Below, in pieces: positions 47,856 to 58,819 of a stretch of 64,000 nt of DNA. This stretch comes from Poecilobothrus nobilitatus (lineage: Eukaryota; Arthropoda; Insecta; Diptera; Dolichopodidae). Where the stretch lies: the NCBI GenBank assembly GCA_947095535.1, contig OX352774.1, positions 111,107,996-111,171,995 of the forward strand, written 5' to 3'. The number at the start of each line of letters is the position of its first letter. Position 1 is the first letter of the stretch. A program made the translations under genes and the position numbers. A model generated the notes under the pieces. That model was not told where the DNA came from. It did no database searches and saw only the letters and a list, made by a program, of their open reading frames with translations.

Positions 47856-48773
47856 AGGGTTTCCCAATTGGAGTGATATGATTTCTTTAAAAAAAAAAAC
47901 ACACTAATTGTTAAGGAAATTCAAATGTGTTTTTATTTAATGTGAAATACAATCGATACGATTAAGTTCTGAATAAAACGTCATTCAAATGGCCTCCACG
48001 ACTTCTTTTGCAGGAACGAATTCGATTAACCCAATTTTCGAGCACTTTTTCCACTAAATCAAGTCGTATGTCATGAATAGCACGTTCAATATTGACTTCT
48101 AAAGCTTGAAGAGAGTCTGGTTTATTGCTAAAGACCAATGACTTCAAATAACCCAACAAAAATTAGTCTAATGGTGTTAAATCACAACTTCTTGTACATT
48201 CAAAGTCACAATTTCTTGAAATAATCGAATCTCCAAACTTTTCTCGCAATAATTTGGTTGTTGCACGTGCTGTGTGGCACATAGCCTCGTCTTGTTGGAA
48301 CCAGATGTTGTCAAGATCAACTTCTTCCAATTTCGGCCATAAAAAGTTGGTTATCATCGATATATACCACTCTCCATTGACAGTAACGGTGTTACCAGCT
48401 TCATTTCGAAAGAAGTACGGACCGATGATTCCACCAGACCAAAAATCACACCAAACTGTCAATTTAGATGAATGTAATGGTTGTTCATGAATAATTTGTG
48501 GATTTTCTTTGCACCAGAACCAACAGTTTTATTTATTTACCGCACAACTCAGATAAAAGTGAGCCTCATCGGAGAAGATGATTTTCTTAAAAAAATCGTT
48601 ATCGTTTTCAAGTTATTCCAAGTCAAAATTAGCAAATTCACGACGGTTACGGTGCTCCATGATGAAATTGTAAACATTACTGAATACAATGAAAAAAAAA
48701 ATGACAGATCATGACATACTACAAATGGCCGCAACGTCACTTAGAAATCACATCACTTAAATTGGAAAACCCT
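47856..48773 (-). mobile_element. Tc1/mariner-type element, internally deleted
   Basis: Inverted ends are visible over about 30 bases: AGGGTTTCCCAATTGGAGTG...GATTTCT at the left and, inverted, AGGGTTTTCCAATTTAAGTG...GATTTCT at the right. TATA lies immediately outside on the right and TATAC at the left, in keeping with TA targeting. At 918 bp it is shorter than a full mariner-like element; the transposase N-terminal region is missing. Confidence 0.8.
47962..48670 (-). pseudogene. Tc1/mariner-type transposase, catalytic domain remnant
   Basis: The minus strand encodes the DDE/D catalytic part of an insect mariner-like transposase. The first Asp lies in IIFSDEAHFYL (about 48560). After a frame change and stops come TVWCDFWSGGIIGPYF, WFQQDEAMCHTA (second Asp, about 48295) and SCDLTPLD (third Asp, about 48164). 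An in-frame TAA follows directly, then GYLKSLVFSNKP and RSRGGHLNDVLF to a stop at 47962. Forty residues separate the second and third Asp by my count, which would suit a rosa-like DD41D type; this is tentative. The DNA-binding N-terminus is deleted. Non-functional. Confidence 0.85.
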
Positions 48774-48774
48774 A

Positions 48775-48960
48775 TATATAATTACATATATATTCCAGAA
48801 AAAGGAGAAACTTTCCCTCGGATTTTTTTGTACACACATATTTCAACAACAAAACATTTAAAATAACCTCCCAAGCCCCTGCTAAGCAAATTAATGAAAC
48901 CCTAATTTTGCAATGAATTCTAAAATCTCTTCTAATCACATATGCTTATTTCAATGTATT
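48775..48960 (+). repeat. Dispersed repeat, similar to 15998-16200
   Basis: ATATTCCAGAAAAAGGAGAAAC, ACATTTAAAATAACC, CCCAAGCCCCTGC and TAATTTTGCAATGAATTCT match the order of blocks at 15998-16180. It abuts the right end of the mariner-like element. Confidence 0.45.
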
Positions 48961-48964
48961 CATA

Positions 48965-50284
48965 CACATTGTAATCTATTTCATACACCTTGTAATGTTA
49001 GATTTTGATATTATTATTTTGATAATTGGGGACTAATTTCGTACGCAATTAGTCACCATTTCTTGGAATGTAAATTGAAACAAAATCACGTGGTCAACAT
49101 AGTGATAACATAAGTAGATAATTAGATATATTACATATATTCATATATTATAATAATTGTATTTCACTTTTCGGTCGCGGAATTTATTTTTATTTTTTGT
49201 AATTGGACTTTTGACTAGCTTTAATGAGCACTGAGAAAAGGTTTAATTGATGTGAGTCGAAAGCCGCAATGGGACCCTGCACAATTTAATAATAATCATT
49301 TAAGGACATTTTAATATATTGGGTTATCGATCGACCATATTTTCTAATAATAATATTTTTATTAATAAAAAGTTACAGTACAGGTAAATACATACATTAA
49401 AATATGAAAATTAAAATAGTTACTCATAATAAATATAGTAATTCATGATTGTCAGTGCCAAAGATATTAATTTGATTAGTGAAAATACCAAATTCGAACA
49501 ATTGATATAATACCAAAGAATACAAAATTAATTAAAAATTCTGTGTACGTTCTTTGTAAAATTTGTTTTTTTATTTGCTGTTAAACAAAATATTAAATGG
49601 TTTATTCACATGTTTTCTAATATTTATATTTTGATGAATGTCTCATCTACAACAGTTATATGCTAATAAAAAATTCAATAATTGTTTTCAGTAAATTTGA
49701 TCATAAATTTTTATACGTATCGCAAAATTTACTTTGTGCTAAATTTTATAAATAAAAAAATTCAAATTTGTTTTACAATTTAAAATTTGACCCTATATAT
49801 TATATATATATAGCTAAAAATAAAATTTTGATTAGAAATTTTTTTATTTATTTGATTTTTTCTTTATAAATGACACATCGACAGGTTACAAACCTTGGAA
49901 CTTATGATTGTGAAATAAGAATCTTAAAAGATTTTACTAGTCATTTGTTGAAAATTTCTGACATTGTAACAAAAAAAAATTATTTTACTTTAATTTATGT
50001 AAATTAAAAGGCATATTTAAATAAAAACAGATGTATAAATATCTGTCAGATAGATTTACAAAAAAAAAACTAAAATATACCTTTTATGTTATAATTCAAT
50101 ACAAATTATAAGGGCTACCCTATGTCAAATAAAATTAATTTTTAAAAATGTATTTTATGATTTTATATCGACGCATATGTACCTACGTATGTTCACTGGT
50201 TTTCATATTTTCAATTTTAAAATAAAATGTTATATTTGTAATAAAAAATAAGTGTACTTTTAATTGTTATATACACTTTAATAA
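48965..50284. other. Intronic DNA without a recognised gene
   Basis: AT-rich; no exon or clear repeat seen. Confidence 0.5.
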
Positions 50285-50287
50285 TCG

Positions 50288-51072
50288 GTTTGATACTCTA
50301 TCAGTCCTACCGGTCTTAAAAACCATAAAATATCTGGGAATTCTTTACAATAACCTGTATAAATTCAACGAGCACATACATGCCCAAATCACAAAAGCAA
50401 AGAAAGCTTTTATGTCTTTAAAAAGATTATTTTACTCTAGAATTCTTTCTAAACAAGTAAAACGGTTATGTTACAAAAGTCTAATTCGATCAATTCTAAC
50501 ATACGGCTGCCCTATATGGTTTAACATCAGCGCTTCAATGATGAAAATAATAAGCCTTTTTTGAAAAACACTGCATTAGAACTTGCACAAATTTACGAAT
50601 GAACCCCGCCAGAAATTATCAACAGTACTACTCAAATAAATCTATCTATAATGAGGCTAAAATTGTTAGAATAGATAATTTTATAATTAATTTAATAAGA
50701 AATCACATCCAAAGAAGTATTGAGACAAACGAAAATTCACTAATTTGTCACGCGTGGTATAAAAACGATTTTTATATAGAAAAAACTTTGCTTTTAGGCT
50801 TCATTCCTCCGGAAGCATTTGTTTTCTTAGATAAACATAATTATATTGAAAACACAAACAAAATTCCTCTTATATATCACTATAAAAGAAATGCCTCAAA
50901 TAAAAAAATTCCCTTAAATTTAAATAACAGCATAGATATTATAACGATTCAAACAATTTCAAGTATGATCAATTCATTCCTAACAAAGATAAACTTAAGC
51001 AAAAAATTATTTACTTTTGGAAATAAGTTATTAAGAAGGGCAATAAAGCCACAATTTAAACTTTTAGGTTAG
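50288..51072 (+). pseudogene. Jockey/I-type LINE, C-terminal end of the reverse-transcriptase ORF
   Basis: The reading from about 50290 gives KTIKYLGILYNNLYKFNEHI, ...KKAFMSLKRLFYSR..., SLIRSILTYGCPIWFN, the usual end of the reverse-transcriptase domain of insect non-LTR elements. A one-base frameshift near 50563 moves the frame, and the sequence continues as FEKHCIRTCTNL and then the open frame MNPARNYQQYY...IYNEAKIVRIDNFIINLIRNHI to a stop at 51070-51072. The element is 5'-truncated: the endonuclease and most of the RT are absent. Apart from the frameshift the frame is intact to its stop, so it is younger than the mariner remnants. Confidence 0.8.
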
Positions 51073-51074
51073 TT

Positions 51075-52825
51075 CTTTATCGTAGTTAGTTTTAAGTAAA
51101 AGAATAAATAAGAGTTTCTTTTATTAATATAGTTATCACAAATTTAAATGAGATACTTACTATTGTAGCCATCTACATTAAAATGTTTTAATATTGGAAT
51201 ATTCTTTAGTTTTATTTAGGATAAGTAATGAATGTATCAAAACAGGTAATAAATAAATCATTGAAAAAAATTTGATACTTTATACTTAATAAATAAATAT
51301 ATAGTTAATTAATACAATGTACTTTACCCCAAAAATTAACTTTAAAAGCTATATATGTATGTATGTTTTTAATATAATAGTCGATTTAATATTTAAATTT
51401 TGTTACAATATAGCTATTTTTCTTTGGTTTTCAATCAACGAAATGGTTTTTGCAGAAACTGTTCTTTACAGTACGTCCTTCACAATAAGTACCCATTATG
51501 TTGCAAAAAAAAAATATCTTCTCTTCTAATTAAAACAAAATAATGATTTAAAATTTTAATTATTATATGAATTAATTCATAACATGTCTGTATTAGATAC
51601 CAACAGCCTTTTTTTTATCTCTCATTTTTAATTCACAATCCATCAGTCATTTTTAACATTAATTTGTATTGTTATAGAATGAAATTTAAAAATTTAATTA
51701 ACTTTCAACATTTTTAGATATTTTCATCCAACTTTAATTAACGCCATTGTGGTTTGTTTTATTAATTTTAAATCTCTTAATTTTATTAAAAAGATTTGTA
51801 TTCAAAAATATTAATAAAATATCTTCAAAATTCATAAACAAACTTATTACCTATATATTAAATTGCAAATGTTTAGAAAGTTCATTGTACTGTATTCAAA
51901 ATAATTTACTTAGAATATTACAAGAATTATCCTCCTAAAAATATGCAATAGATTTTTTTTTAAAATTAGCTATATATTTGAAATTTATAGAACTCATTAT
52001 TACCTAAAATCCTAGGATTTAAAAATATTTTCATAGGTTATTATATTTGATTATATATAAATAAATATCAATTTACGATATTATTAGATTTTTTAATTTT
52101 AAAATATGATATTAAAAAATTATTATTAAATCAAGGCTATTTTATTTCAATTTACCCTATACATCACATACTCTCTAGAAAATTAAAATAGAGTAAAAAA
52201 TAAAAGCTTTTAAAAATGTACAATAATTGAATAATGGATTTTAAAAGCGCATGACGAATTTTTTTTTTTAACAAAAAAAAACAAAAAGAAACAAAAGAAA
52301 AAAAGTTTTCCTTGATTGAAAACAGAATACAAACAAAAATACCGGTTACGACTATTTGAACTTATCTGAACTATTGTGCAGCGAAAAATGCAATAAATTT
52401 AAATTTTTTCTATGTATACATATGCAGGTTGAAGAGTACTTAAAAAGGCGATGCATGCGTTGTATATTAGAAAGTTTTCAACACTTTACATAATATATTC
52501 AAAAAAAAAAAAACAGTTTCGAAGAGTTTTCAAATAAAGAACAAAAAAATAAACTTTTGAGGTTTCGAGATAAATTGTTAAAAAACATAAAAATATATCA
52601 AAAACTATAAAAATATTTCTTGATATTCTAAATGTTTTAAAGTTTCGGAATCATTAAATAAGAAGTTTACAATATTTAACCGGCTTATTCCATTATGATG
52701 CTTACCAGCTTTATAAATTTAAATGTTCAATATTAATTTAAATGAGTCAAAAGTTATTAACGGTATATTTGTTCAAATTAAATTATTAAATAAAAAAAAT
52801 AAAAATATTTTTTAAAATTTTACTT
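51075..52825. other. Intronic DNA next to the first coding exon
   Basis: AT-rich. The first 200 bases may be the 3' UTR of the LINE fragment. No exon recognised; the donor of the first coding exon is at 52827. Confidence 0.45.
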
Positions 52826-52827
52826 AC

Positions 52828-54517
52828 TGTCATTTTCTGTCGTCCTTACTGACGAAGATTGATTTTTCCATTCAGATTTTTCAGTTGATTCATTTTCTTG
52901 TTTTTCATCTTCTGTATGTACAGGACTCGATGGTCCAGATGATGCACTTGGTGCTGGACTAGGACTAGAACTAACTGTACGTGGTGTTATTAATGGTGGT
53001 GAATTTAATTCTTTATCAATTGATGAACGTTTTTGATGTTCAAATACTGATTGAACACCATTACCACTAATAGGTAAAGGTGAAATTGAAGATTTTTGAT
53101 ACTGTTGTTGATGATAATTAAAATTATGCTGTTGTTGTTGATGTTGATGAATATCTTCTAATAAATCAATAGAACGTTTACGTACTTTTTCTGGGAGATC
53201 ATCAGTTTTATATACAACTGAATTTGAAATTTGTTGTTGATGAGAAATTTGTCTGGCCGGTGATGAATTAATCGAAACGGAAGCTGAAGATGTTGATGAC
53301 GATGAACCAGGCGGTGACATTGGAATTGGTGGTGGTTCAGATACTTTTGTTGGTGAACGTATACGTTCTGGGCTTGATATACAACGCATTGCAGCAACAG
53401 TTGCTGGTGATGGTTTTGAAGCCGGTATTGGTGGTAATGGTGGAGATCTTATAGGACTACCAGTTTTTGATGTGTTATTTTTTGGTTTAATTTCTGGTGG
53501 ACATACATTATGTCTTACCGGTGGACTAGGTGGTAATGAATTATCTTCTAAATCCATTGAAGATGATTTCGATGAATAATATGAGTTATTTGATTCAATT
53601 GAATGCTGTTGCTGTGGTTGTTGTACTTTAGATGTAATTTGATTCATTTGATTGTTATTAGGCCGGTTTGGTTGTACAATACTTATACCGGGTCCCGTTC
53701 TTATTATATCACAACGCGTCGGTTCGGTACGATTATTACAATTTCGCGTTCTTGGAAAATGTGAAGTCCATTTTTTTTGTTTTTCAATTAATTCACGGGA
53801 ATTAAATTTGCGTTCTGGTTTTTCTGGTTTTTCACCACCACCAATTTCATCAGATTTTATTCTAGAAATATTATGAATTTTTGATGGAATATCTTTTTGT
53901 TGTATACTGCCATTTATACTACAAACAACATTATTCGGGGTATTTATATTATTATTATTATTATTATTTAAAATATTGGCACTTTGATTTAAACCACCAC
54001 TTCGTACAGGACCATCATTTAAAAATGGTGATGAACGTCTTTTATTCATTGGTGGTGATGGAGATCTTCTATTTTGTTGATGTTGTTGTTGTTGTTGTTG
54101 TTGTTGATGATGATCACGCATATTATTTTCAGCATGTTCACATAAATTATCTTCACGGCTACCAGAACGTGACATTTTAATACTTAAGGCAGCTGTTTTA
54201 CCGGCACCCAATTTTTCAAATAAAGCTCGAGCATTATTAAAACGTGTGGAATGTGATTCAGTACGTACCACTGTTACTTGTGGTTGATGGTGCTGATGTA
54301 TATGTTGTGTTGTTGTGCTATTACTACTACTATTATTAGTACAACTACTGTCTTTTAATGAAGTCTCTTGATTATCGGTGGCTATAGGCCGCCTTTGGAA
54401 AATATTGGCAATTTGTGATACTTTATTAGGCCCACTACCAGCTACAACACTTGATCCTGGTGTTGTTGTTGTTGCGTTAGTTGAATGATGATGATGAAGT
54501 GCAGTAGACTTCTCCAT
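52828..54517 (-). CDS. Spn: Spinophilin/neurabin-like scaffold protein, first coding exon (N-terminal 563 residues)
   Basis: This exon encodes the N-terminal part of a protein I recognise as the insect spinophilin/neurabin family: cytoplasmic scaffolds that bind F-actin and target protein phosphatase 1, mainly at synapses. Seen: ATG at 54517 with an in-frame TAA four codons upstream; a KVSQIANIFQ segment (residues 32-41); VVRTESH...ARALFEKLG (83-104); a Gln-rich tract (about 138-148); an ERKFNSRELIEKQKKWTSHF segment (about 235-257); Pro-rich Ser/Pro stretches (about 340-420); and many Ser, Asn and His runs. The family's N-terminus binds actin, and the two short motifs near residues 32 and 95 are what I associate with fly Spn. 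The frame runs into TAA at 52822, but a GTAAGT donor at 52827 ends the exon in phase 1 before that. The family name rests on recognised motifs without an alignment. An unrelated low-complexity protein is a less likely alternative. Confidence 0.8.
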
Positions 54518-54572
54518 ATTGATTAATTAAATCTTTTACTGATTTAACAAAAATTTTTAACATAAAAGAGAA
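54518..54572 (-). other. 5' UTR part of the start-codon exon, with a candidate splice acceptor
   Basis: Upstream of the ATG the minus strand reads CTCTTTTTACAG just before 54572, a good polypyrimidine acceptor. It suggests that a short 5' UTR is spliced to this exon from a non-coding exon further right. An in-frame TAA lies 12 bases before the ATG. A sequence matching a donor (AAG|GTATGT) lies at about 54601-54612, but it is too close to the acceptor to form an intron with it. No promoter was identified. Confidence 0.5.
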
Positions 54573-55970
54573 CTGTAAAAAGAGAAAAATATATTAATAA
54601 CATACATACCTTATGCAAAAATAATAATATAAATATTTTTAAATTAATTGATTATTTATATATTAAAATTATTAGTAGGTAATCTAAAAATAATTAAAAA
54701 GTGTAAATAATTCAGGATGCCTTAGTACTAATTTTTTTTTTGTAATTAAAATTTTTGTAAGTATTAACTTTTTGATGAGCTTCTGACACTGTCTGAAATT
54801 TTCAATTATAATTTCACTTTGTAGCTATTAGAATTTATGACTATAATTTTACAAAATAAAAAATTACGTTTTATTGATTTAAAATGATTAAAATCAATAT
54901 CAGTGATTTTTTTTTTATGACATGACATGATCTTAAAGTTCAAAAAGGTTAACTGTCTAACATCGTAATAAAGAAATAAATTATAGAAATTGCAACGAAA
55001 CGTCATAATTTTTTCTCACTCACTAATTACTGGTGACTTGTAATAAGGTCGAATGAATTAAAGTGAAATGTACATTTTCTTTTTGAAATAGCTTTGAGAT
55101 TTAATTTAAAATTTTTTCGATTTATTTGTTGGAAATATAATCGTTTCAAAATTATTTAATTCATCCTTATTTCACAGAGACTTATTTTGTAAATAATGTA
55201 GAATTCTAATAAATAATACAATCGTTTTTTTTTCAAGATAATGCTATTTATGATCGTATTTTTGTAAACTTATATAGACATATACATAAAAAACTATGTA
55301 TATAAAAATTAAATTCCATTATTTTCTTTTTCTTTTGCTTTCTTTAATTTGGGTGAAATTTTTTTACGATTTTCAAAAATGGGAAACAACAATCTAAGAA
55401 TAAATATTATTAATTACTATTTTTTTTTATAAGAGTTAAACACAAACTGAATATTAAAATAAGTTAAATTTATCACTAATTAGCTAAATCGTTTGGTAAT
55501 TGTTATGCCGTTGGAAAGCATGTCAAAATTATGTAGGTTTGTACCTCACAATATGCTTTCTAAATTTAGGATTCCGTACTTAATTTTCAGTCTGAAACAT
55601 GTAAACAACAAAAAGATTGATAAGTGATTTTACAAAATAAAGCTTGAATGTTTTAAAAAGTACTACTTTAACAGAAGAGTTTAAAAAACTTGAATTCTAT
55701 TAGAACAATTAGATTTAGATTATTTCGAAAAAACAATACCAACCCAAAAATATCCACTTCAGCTTCGTGTAGCTAAGAATTCTTAACACTAACAAATAAC
55801 TTTAGATTCACAGTCATAATAACAGTAAATTATTTTTTTCATAATAACAGTATATATTTTTTAATTTTCTCTTTTTCCTATGAAATAGAAAAACTAAACT
55901 GCAACTCACTACAATTAAAAACTATAGAATAGTAGACGAAACAAGATTAACACGAAGCATATATTTAAAA
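54573..55970. other. 5' flank or 5' UTR intron of the spinophilin-like gene
   Basis: AT-rich DNA upstream of the candidate acceptor. No promoter or 5' UTR exon could be located. Confidence 0.45.
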
Positions 55971-55971
55971 A

Positions 55972-56800
55972 CTGCGCACATTTTCATCATCAAAATTTGA
56001 ATGATCTTTTTGATGAAAATTTGATCTTTTGAAAGATTAAGAAATACTTAAATAGAAGAGGTAACCCTATATATAACTAAGAAAAACTCTTAAAACATGT
56101 AAAAAATATAATGTTGAAGCTTTAATTTTTGTGTTTCACTTTAAGCAAATTTTTACAGGATCAGGTGTCATAGTTACAGAGCTTTTCTTGGCATAGTTTC
56201 TACTTAAAATAGTAAATTTTCAATTTTTGACACCTAATAGCTATTAAACAGGAGAAATTACAAAAAATATTTTCTAAGAAAGCTTATGCTTATTCTGAAA
56301 GATTTTCCTCTTCACATTTCAAGGTTCTGCCTATCAGCGTTCCAGCGACATAGAAGATCAATCGAAAATTTTGCACAATTTGATAACAAGAGAAATTTGT
56401 TTCCAATAAATAAAACTTGCTACCTGTGCAGAATTTGAATCCGTAACTACTTCCTCAGTCAAAAAGCGATGTTCTTAAACACTAAGCCAACGAAGCCTCT
56501 ATTTAAATAATAAATACACTTAAAATATTTTATAATTTTAAAATAGAACTTCACATATAAAAATTTGAAAGTATGACTTTTTTTCAATTTTGAGGTGTTG
56601 CAGCTCTGTAAAGCACTAGGCTAAATAAAATGTTTTTTTTTTTTTTATAAAATTAACTTTTTAATGACTCACTAACCCTAAATCATTATAACTTTAATGA
56701 CAGGGATTTAGGGTTAATTCCTCCATTTTAAATGGTGTACAAAGTTTTGTAAGGCGACGGACGGATAGACAGATAGAGTGAAGCAAATGAACAAAATTTA
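55972..56800 (+). mobile_element. Diverged copy of the AGCACATTTCC-ended family, interrupted
   Basis: CGCACATTTTCATCATC opens it. TATAACTAAGAAAAACTCTTAAAACATG, GTTGAAGCTTTAATTTTTGTG, TAATAGCTATTAAACAGG, AAGGTTCTGCCTATCAGCGTTCC and GGCGACGGACGGATAGACAGATAGAGTGAAG follow in family order. The tRNA-like fragment at 56400-56505 interrupts it. Confidence 0.65.
56400..56505 (-). mobile_element. Second tRNA-like SINE family, fragment 2
   Basis: On the minus strand GAGGCTTCGTTGGCTTAGTG (A-box-like), TTTAAGAAC, and GGATTCAAATTCTGCACAGG (B-box-like) then TAGCAAGTTTTATT. This resembles 10384-10470 and is inserted within a decayed AGCACATTTCC-family copy. Confidence 0.55.
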
Positions 56801-56804
56801 TAAT

Positions 56805-58728
56805 TTAAAAAAAATAAAAATTAAAAAAATAAATATATTTAACAAAGAATATAAACAATATATTCACCATTTTGATAATTTTTTATATTAATTATATCCC
56901 AAATAAATAAAAAATTAACAAATATTTAAATCTAAATTATATTTTTTTTAGATAGTTTATTTTATTTTCGGTTTATTTTAATAAACTTTTGCAAGCATTT
57001 TTTTTTAATTTTTTTGCTTAATTTAAAAACAATTTCGTGTAATTTTATTTAACACAAAATTCGATATTATAATAATAAGTTTTTAATTTCACAAATAATG
57101 AAATTTAAAAATATAAAGTAATTTTTTACACTTTGTCGTAATTAGAAAAAAAAAAATAAAAAAAATTTATTAATTAAATACCGATAAAGATCATAAGCCC
57201 GAATCGATCAATTTTTTACAAAAGACTAAAGTACAATTATTTGTAAAAAAAAAAAACCAATTAATAAAAAATATATGAAAAGAAAAACAAAAAGAATCAG
57301 AATAAGACATAAATAAATAAATATAATAAATAGCTTTGATAGGCAAAGTATACAATATAATATAGTTTTAAATTGAATTATCAACAAATTTTTAATTGAT
57401 TTGTGTAGACGTATGTATCTATGTATATTAATGTACAATTATTTATATTATGTATACAAAATGTAAAACATAATTTGTAGATTTTTTTTTTTTTTCGCTC
57501 TTATCAAAAAACATCAAAAAAAAAAAAAAAAACCCTAAGTACAAAAAAATGTTAATGTTGACTATCTCAATTTTATTTTGTAAACAACTTTCTTTTCCAA
57601 AGTTCAATGTATGTACATATATGTATATTATATTCAATATATGTATATATGTATATTAAATTCAATAATATGTATATTTACTAAAATTTTATTATGTCTT
57701 GTTCTAGACGAATTTTTTTTTTCGCTTTTTAAATATTATAAATAGATTGCATACTTTTAGGCTTAATTAAACGTCTGAAATTATAATTTAAAAATTAAAC
57801 AAAAGCAAAAGATAAACATTTCACTTGCTCTTGTTCCAAAATATTATATATATAAATATATTGTAAAAATAAATAATAAAAATAGTGTTTAACTGTAAAT
57901 AAATAACAGTAATTAACAATATAGATTCAATATAATATTATGTACTTATATTAATACTAAATAAATAAAAAAAATAAAGATATAATTTTTATGTTATTTT
58001 AATATTTTGTAATCAAATTTACCAAATTAGTTGATGTCATTTGATTGACAACTTTTTAATTAGAACGTTTAATCATGCCATAAATTTAAATAATAAATAG
58101 TTTTGTAAATTCGTTTAATATACTGACTACGAACTTATGTACATTCTAGATTATACCATTGGTTCGTACATAATACATTTAATACCTCTCCTGTCCCTAA
58201 TAAAAGAAATCACTACAAATCGTACCAATATTTTACATTAAATTAAATAAATGACAAACAACAGATTATCATTATCTGATGAGGAATACTTTATCTCAAC
58301 TGTATCACCAGTTACACTGTATCTCGATGCATAAAAAATAATGCATAAATTTAATGCATAAATCTCGTAATATAAAAATTTTCTAAAAATAATTTGCTTA
58401 AATTAAGATTAAATTTAATTAATTTGTTAAATTGGACTCGTATTTTTTTAATTGGAACTGAAAAAACACGCAATGAAAGATAATTTTATGTTTTAACTCT
58501 TTGAATATACTCATATAGTTTTTAAACAATTTCTGCTATCCTATACCACTCTAAGTTAAAGTTATTCAATACCAAAACGAAACACTTTCACTTAGAAGCC
58601 TAAGCATATTAAAAATAAAAGAAATTAAGAATTAATGTGCTTGTCGACACTGTATCAAAATTCGTAAAGATTGTCTTAAAAAAATAGAAGAACCCCCTTA
58701 CCAAAGATTGTCTTAAAAAAATAATAAA
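56805..58728. other. Upstream DNA without a recognised gene
   Basis: AT-rich with poly-A/T runs. Small minus-strand frames at 57226-57637 cross simple sequence and are not credible. Confidence 0.5.
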
Positions 58729-58732
58729 ATAT

Positions 58733-58816
58733 CCTTTACAGCCACACCTGAAAAGGAAAGGCTGTATAATTTGTTTGTCACAACAGAATAATAATATTAT
58801 GTGGCAGGCGAATAAA
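58733..58816 (+). mobile_element. tRNA-derived SINE, 3' fragment (copy 6)
   Basis: CTTTACAGCCACACCTGAAA, AGGAAAGGCTGTATAATTTG and TATGTGGCAGGCGAATAAAC correspond to the body and 3' end of the SINE family. The tRNA-like head is missing. Confidence 0.7.
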
Positions 58817-58819
58817 CTA

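Larger units (their letters stand above)
1486..52827 (-). other. Very large intron (about 51.3 kb) of the spinophilin-like gene
   Basis: The minus-strand donor GTAAGT at 52827 and the acceptor TTTTAG ending at 1486 are both phase 1 and join two exons of the same low-complexity, Ser/Pro/Asn-rich protein. No other credible exon was found between them. The interval is filled with transposon remnants, SINEs and simple sequence. A small unrecognised exon or an alternative promoter could still be hidden in it. Confidence 0.7.

Noticed and set aside
53881..54180. 99-codon plus-strand frame opposite the spinophilin-like exon
   Set aside because: It is the antisense shadow of Asn/Gln/His codon runs in the real exon.
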